From an uncultured Anaerolineae bacterium (GTDB lineage: Bacteria; Chloroflexota; Anaerolineae; Anaerolineales; Villigracilaceae): a stretch of DNA of 42,977 nt. Position numbers and translations under genes: made by a program. Shown here piece by piece: positions 39,696 through 42,977 of the stretch; position 1 is the first letter of the stretch, and every line of letters starts with the position of its first letter. Under the pieces are notes generated by a model that saw only the letters and a list, made by a program, of their open reading frames with translations, was not told the DNA's origin and ran no database searches. The stretch spans positions 1 to 42,977 of the forward strand of contig CAIMZS010000122.1 of assembly GCA_903846015.1 (NCBI GenBank), read 5' to 3'.

Positions 39696-40730
39696 TTACT
39701 CCTGGTTTGAATCGGTCGCAGGCGGTGTCTCCGCGGAGCGCGATTGGAATTTGATCAATTGTTGATAAATACCCGAAACCGTCTGACCTTCACGAGAGAG
39801 GCCATACAGGCCGAAAACACCAATGTAAAGATAATTAAGCACACGACTCGTCAGGGCGACAGCCAGCGCCGTTGCCTGATTGCCTGAAAGCAATGTCAGC
39901 GATCCGGCCATGGCGCCTTCGAGTGTTCCGACGCCCCCCGGCAGCGAAGGTATTGCCCCGCCAAACGCGGCTGCGCCAAGCACGAACATGCCCCACACCA
40001 CGGTGGCCTGCGGGAAAAATGCCAGGCATAATAAATAATATTGCACAATCGCCATGCCCCAGTTAAACGCCATCAAAAGGAAAAAGCGAATAAACAAACC
40101 CGGGTCGGTCAATACTTCCAGCCCCGCAAAAAATGCTTCCAGGAGACTGCCGCCAGTTTGCTGCAGCACGGGCCAGCGTGTGCTAAGACGGTGGAAAATA
40201 TTCAGGGCCCACTGGCGGTTTCGCGCCAGCAGATACATGGTGACCAGCCCCACTACCACCGCGAAGCCGACGATAAAGCCTATCCGGTCAGCACCCTGCG
40301 CGCCAACCACAAATGGCACCGCTGCCACGAAAATCGCGGCAGAAAAAGCCAGGTCAGCAACACGTTCAATGATAATGGTAGGCAGGATCTCCACGAATTT
40401 CATTTCAGATTTTCGGCTGAGCAAAAAGGCGCGGCCCAATTCCCCCAGGCGAAAAGGGAGAAAATTGTTCAGCAGATAACCTTCCATGATGGTCAGAAAA
40501 ACATCGCGCCAGGAGGCCCGGTTGCGCAGCAGGGTGCGCCAGACCAATGCGCGCACCATCAACCAGAGCATGCCCAGAACCACTCCAATGAGCAGGTAGC
40601 CAACATTGGCGGCTTGTATGGCTGCAAGTGTCAGCCTTAAGTCTACAAAATACAAAATAACGGCCACCAGAACAAGGCTGACGATCAATCCCGGCAGCAT
40701 GCGGCGTAAATTTTTGATGGTTTCAGACAT
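39696..40730 (-). CDS. YbhN/UPF0104 family membrane protein (LPG-synthase-type flippase domain)
   Basis: A 344-residue protein with about eight membrane segments. The family hallmark is MEGYLLNNFLPFRLGELGRAFLLSRK (about 83-107), then ILPTIIIERVADL and the glycine-rich AFGGAIPSLPGGVGTLEGAM. Related domains flip lysyl-phosphatidylglycerol in MprF; stand-alone proteins near glycosyltransferases are thought to move or help move lipid-linked intermediates. No synthase domain is attached. AGGGAG lies before the ATG. The epimerase follows after 2 bases. Confidence 0.87.
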   Translation of the reverse strand: MSETIKNLRRMLPGLIVSLVLVAVILYFVDLRLTLAAIQAANVGYLLIGVVLGMLWLMVRALVWRTLLRNRASWRDVFLTIMEGYLLNNFLPFRLGELGRAFLLSRKSEMKFVEILPTIIIERVADLAFSAAIFVAAVPFVVGAQGADRIGFIVGFAVVVGLVTMYLLARNRQWALNIFHRLSTRWPVLQQTGGSLLEAFFAGLEVLTDPGLFIRFFLLMAFNWGMAIVQYYLLCLAFFPQATVVWGMFVLGAAAFGGAIPSLPGGVGTLEGAMAGSLTLLSGNQATALAVALTSRVLNYLYIGVFGLYGLSREGQTVSGIYQQLIKFQSRSAETPPATDSNQE

Positions 40731-40796
40731 TCCGCTCCCTACACGGCGATAAATTGCGGTGCTAGTTTCGGCCCTGCTAGAACGGGCACTATTTCG
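40731..40796. repeat. Repeat-filled spacer between lepA and the YbhN-like gene
   Basis: The whole spacer is made of repeat blocks. ACACGGCGATAAATTGCGGT (40741-40760) is a variant of the palindromic segment inside the MITE-like element, and next to it lies one 25-bp palindromic repeat. No promoter is evident. Confidence 0.65.
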
Positions 40797-40797
40797 C
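40771..40797. repeat. Dispersed palindromic repeat touching the lepA stop codon
   Basis: Core GCCCTGCTAGAACGGGC followed by ACTATTTCGC, two bases longer than the usual tail. Its last base coincides with the end of the lepA stop codon. Confidence 0.78.
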
Positions 40798-42596
40798 TAT
40801 TCACTTTCCAGTTTCAGCACCGCCATAAAAGCTTCCTGCGGGATTTCAACGTTTCCAACCATCTTGAGACGGCGCTTGCCTTTCTTTTGTTTCTCAAGCA
40901 GCTTCTTTTTGCGGGAGATATCGCCGCCATAACATTTGGCAAGCACATCCTTTCGCATGGCCTTGACATTGGCCCGGCTGATGATACGCCCACCCGAGGA
41001 GGCCTGGATGGCAACATCGAACATCTGGCGTGGAATGATGTCTTTAAGTTTGGTAATCAGGGCTTGCCCTTTATGATAGGCATTTTTTTCATGTACGATA
41101 GCCGCCAGCGCATCAACCGGGTCGCCATTGACCAGGATTTCCAGCTTTTGCAGGGTGTCGGCTCGATATTCGGCAAATTGGTAATCCAGGGAAGCGTAGC
41201 CCTTGGTGCGCGATTTTAAAGTATCGAAAAAGTCAACTATCAGTTCGGCCAGCGGTATTTCAAAGTTGAGCTGGACGCGGTGCGGGGCCGGGTATTCCTG
41301 GCCTTTGTAAATGCCGCGCCGGTTGATGACCAGATCCATGATGGTGCCATAATAATCGGTTGGCGTAATAATTTCGATATTCATCCAGGGTTCACGGATC
41401 TCGGTGACCATGCCTTCGTCCGGAAGCTGGGCGGGTGAATCGATCCGCAGCGTTTCACCGCTGCCCATGACGACCTCATATTCGACCGAGGGGGCGGTAA
41501 AGAGCACATCCAGATCATACTCACGTTCAAGACGCTCCTGGATGATCTCCATGTGGAACAGGCCCAGGAATCCGGCGCGGAAGCCAAAGCCAATAGCCTG
41601 AGATGTCTCGGGTGTGTAGGTGAGCGAGGCGTCATTCAACTGTAGTTTTTCAAGCGAGTCGCGCAGGTCGGTGTAGTCGTCGGCATCAACCGGGTAGATG
41701 CCGGCAAAAACCATCGGTTTGGGATGAAAATAACCTGGCAGCGGTTCGCTGGCCGGGTTGGCTGCGCTGGTAATCGTATCGCCAACGCGGGCGTCATGAA
41801 CGGTTTTCAAACCGGTAGCGACATAGCCGACTTCACCGGCATTCAGGCGCGTGACGGGTTTCATGACCGGGGCAAATATTCCCACTTCAATCGGCTTGAC
41901 GTTGATGCGGGTGGCCATCAGGCGGATGGTTTCGTTGGCCGAAAATGAGCCTTCGACGACCCGGACGTAACAGATGACGCCTTTGTAGGCGTCGTAATGT
42001 GAGTCGAATACCAACGCGCGCGGACAGTCTGCTTCCAATCCCACAGGAGGCGGGACGCGTTGAACAATGGTTTCAAGCACCTGTTCAATATTAATGCCGG
42101 CCTTGGCGGAGATGCGGATAACATTCTCGGGCTTACCGCCGATCAGGGCGGCAATATCTTCAGCGACTTCATCGGCGTGGGCTGAAGGCAGGTCAATCTT
42201 ATTGATGACGGGGATGATTTCCAGGTCGGCGTTGAGGGCAGAATACAAGTTGGCGAGGGTTTGGGCTTCGATGCCCTGGGTGGCGTCGACCACCAGGATG
42301 GCGCCTTCACAGGCGTTCAGGGCGCGGCTGACCTCGTAGCCAAAGTCAACATGGCCGGGAGTATCGATCAGGTTTAGTTCATAGTCCTTGCCATCCTTGG
42401 CGGTGTACTTCATGCGCACAGCGGAAGCCTTGATGGTGACTCCCTTTTCGCGTTCGAGATCCATCGTGTCGAGGATTTGCTCAGTCATGTCACGATCGGA
42501 GATCGTTCCGGTGAACTGGAGCAGGCGGTCGGCCAGGGTGGATTTACCGTGGTCAACGTGGGCGATAATACAAAAATTACGGATATTTTCAGACAT
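40797..42596 (-). CDS. lepA: Elongation factor 4 (LepA) GTPase
   Basis: A 599-residue translational GTPase of the usual family length. G1 is AHVDHGKST (12-20), G3 DTPGH (78-82) and G4 NKID (132-135). The C-terminal LepA-specific domain includes RMNKRR-like basic tracts (RKKKLLEKQKKGKRRLK). It acts on the ribosome, allowing back-translocation or remodelling under stress. No strong ribosome site precedes the ATG; AAGAAAG is the best candidate. A repeat copy touches the stop codon. Confidence 0.96.
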   Translation of the reverse strand: MSENIRNFCIIAHVDHGKSTLADRLLQFTGTISDRDMTEQILDTMDLEREKGVTIKASAVRMKYTAKDGKDYELNLIDTPGHVDFGYEVSRALNACEGAILVVDATQGIEAQTLANLYSALNADLEIIPVINKIDLPSAHADEVAEDIAALIGGKPENVIRISAKAGINIEQVLETIVQRVPPPVGLEADCPRALVFDSHYDAYKGVICYVRVVEGSFSANETIRLMATRINVKPIEVGIFAPVMKPVTRLNAGEVGYVATGLKTVHDARVGDTITSAANPASEPLPGYFHPKPMVFAGIYPVDADDYTDLRDSLEKLQLNDASLTYTPETSQAIGFGFRAGFLGLFHMEIIQERLEREYDLDVLFTAPSVEYEVVMGSGETLRIDSPAQLPDEGMVTEIREPWMNIEIITPTDYYGTIMDLVINRRGIYKGQEYPAPHRVQLNFEIPLAELIVDFFDTLKSRTKGYASLDYQFAEYRADTLQKLEILVNGDPVDALAAIVHEKNAYHKGQALITKLKDIIPRQMFDVAIQASSGGRIISRANVKAMRKDVLAKCYGGDISRKKKLLEKQKKGKRRLKMVGNVEIPQEAFMAVLKLESE

Positions 42597-42977
42597 TCAT
42601 TTCTTTCTTAAGGGAAATTACCGATCCCGTATTCGATCCGGGATACTTATTAAGCGGCTGAAGTATAACCGATTTTATTAATTCGAGAATTTTCGCTATT
42701 ATAAAATCAAATAGCCTAAAGTTTGCCCCACAAAAAACCATCCTTCCTTTGGCGCAAGTTTTGCCGCCCCCATTTGTGTTCTTCAAATGGGGGCGGTGGC
42801 CGAAGGCCGGCGGGGGTCCAGACGGAAGAGTCAGCCGCAGTGTTGTGATGAAATCTTCAGGCTATTCCCGATCAATTCACATTCCGTACTTGGCTGGAAA
42901 TCCAAAAACATGGACAGAATAACCCTTTATACTGGCTATCAAACTTGGTAAATCACGAATATTCTCGCATAGCACCA
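42597..42977. other. Upstream region of lepA, no confident gene
   Basis: This 381-base stretch has no recognised gene. On the minus strand TATACT (42662-42667) and TATAAT (42698-42703) are possible -10 boxes for lepA, both without a good -35. A small inverted repeat ATCCCG with CGGGAT lies near 42630-42650, and a perfect 13-bp hairpin at 42764-42796. A minus-strand frame is open from the right edge to a TGA at 42877-42879 (about 32 codons, ending GFPAKYGM). It could be the tail of a gene beyond the window, but that is weak. Confidence 0.4.
42764..42796. repeat. Perfect 13-bp hairpin upstream of lepA
   Basis: Arms 42764-42776 and 42784-42796 (CCGCCCCCATTTG and its complement) are separated by 7 bases. 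There is no T run on either strand, and a GGCC-GAA-GGCC palindrome follows. It could be a terminator without a T tract for the next upstream gene, or a repeat element. Confidence 0.6.

Noticed and set aside
39696-40730. MprF-type lysyl-phosphatidylglycerol synthase
   Set aside because: Only the membrane flippase-like domain is present; the C-terminal aminoacyl-transfer domain is missing.

Overview
The window looks like chromosomal DNA of a member of the Chloroflexota, most likely an Anaerolineae-type bacterium. This rests on two DUF2298 (Chlor_Arch_YYY) membrane proteins among multi-membrane GT-C glycosyltransferases, a single-membrane style YidC, the Jag/YidC/YidD/RnpA/RpmH block beside parAB, and tandem V4R proteins. 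All 35 genes I can support read leftward (minus strand). That uniformity over 43 kb fits a leading-strand segment, but no origin was located. No tRNA, rRNA, CRISPR array or classical transposase was seen.

Layout in transcription order (right to left). (1) lepA, then a cell-surface glycan block (24.1-40.8 kb): a YbhN-like membrane protein, a CDP-paratose-epimerase-like SDR, a GT4 glycosyltransferase, a SAM methyltransferase, three GT-C/PMT-type membrane glycosyltransferase units, one of them fused to DUF2298, a stand-alone DUF2298 paralogue and a DUF952 protein. (2) cmk, plsC and a very large membrane histidine kinase. (3) The ribosome/membrane-insertion block rpmH-rnpA-yidD-[PQQ-propeller lipoprotein]-yidC-jag, closed by a perfect 19-bp-stem hairpin. 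(4) A PfkB kinase, parA, parB and an amidohydrolase. (5) Two histidine kinases, an OmpR-type regulator, a CpaE-like receiver-ATPase, a small unknown protein and CpaF/TadA: a regulatory module joined to a partial Tad-type secretion ATPase set without TadB/TadC or pilin genes here. (6) A tandem-HTH regulator, a TPR protein, a GNAT acetyltransferase, two V4R proteins, a monoacylglycerol-lipase-like hydrolase (several joined by 4-bp stop/start overlaps) and a membrane-anchored DsbA-like protein cut by the left edge.

The most unusual signal is a family of short dispersed repeats confined to about 19.9-40.8 kb. A 25-bp imperfect palindrome with core GCCCTGCTAGAACGGGC occurs at nine loci (eleven copies), always in the same orientation. 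It sits in intergenic spacers, supplies one stop codon, abuts another, and lies inside three protein-coding genes without breaking the frame. One of these genes carries three perfect 24-bp tandem copies encoding an 8-residue repeat. The tandem copies carry a paired change on both sides of the hairpin, as expected if the hairpin matters. Other repeat blocks accompany it in a mosaic. One is a 201-bp MITE-like element with 13-bp terminal inverted repeats that ends 2 bp from a glycosyltransferase start codon. Gene functions are inferred from motifs read by eye; no database search was possible.
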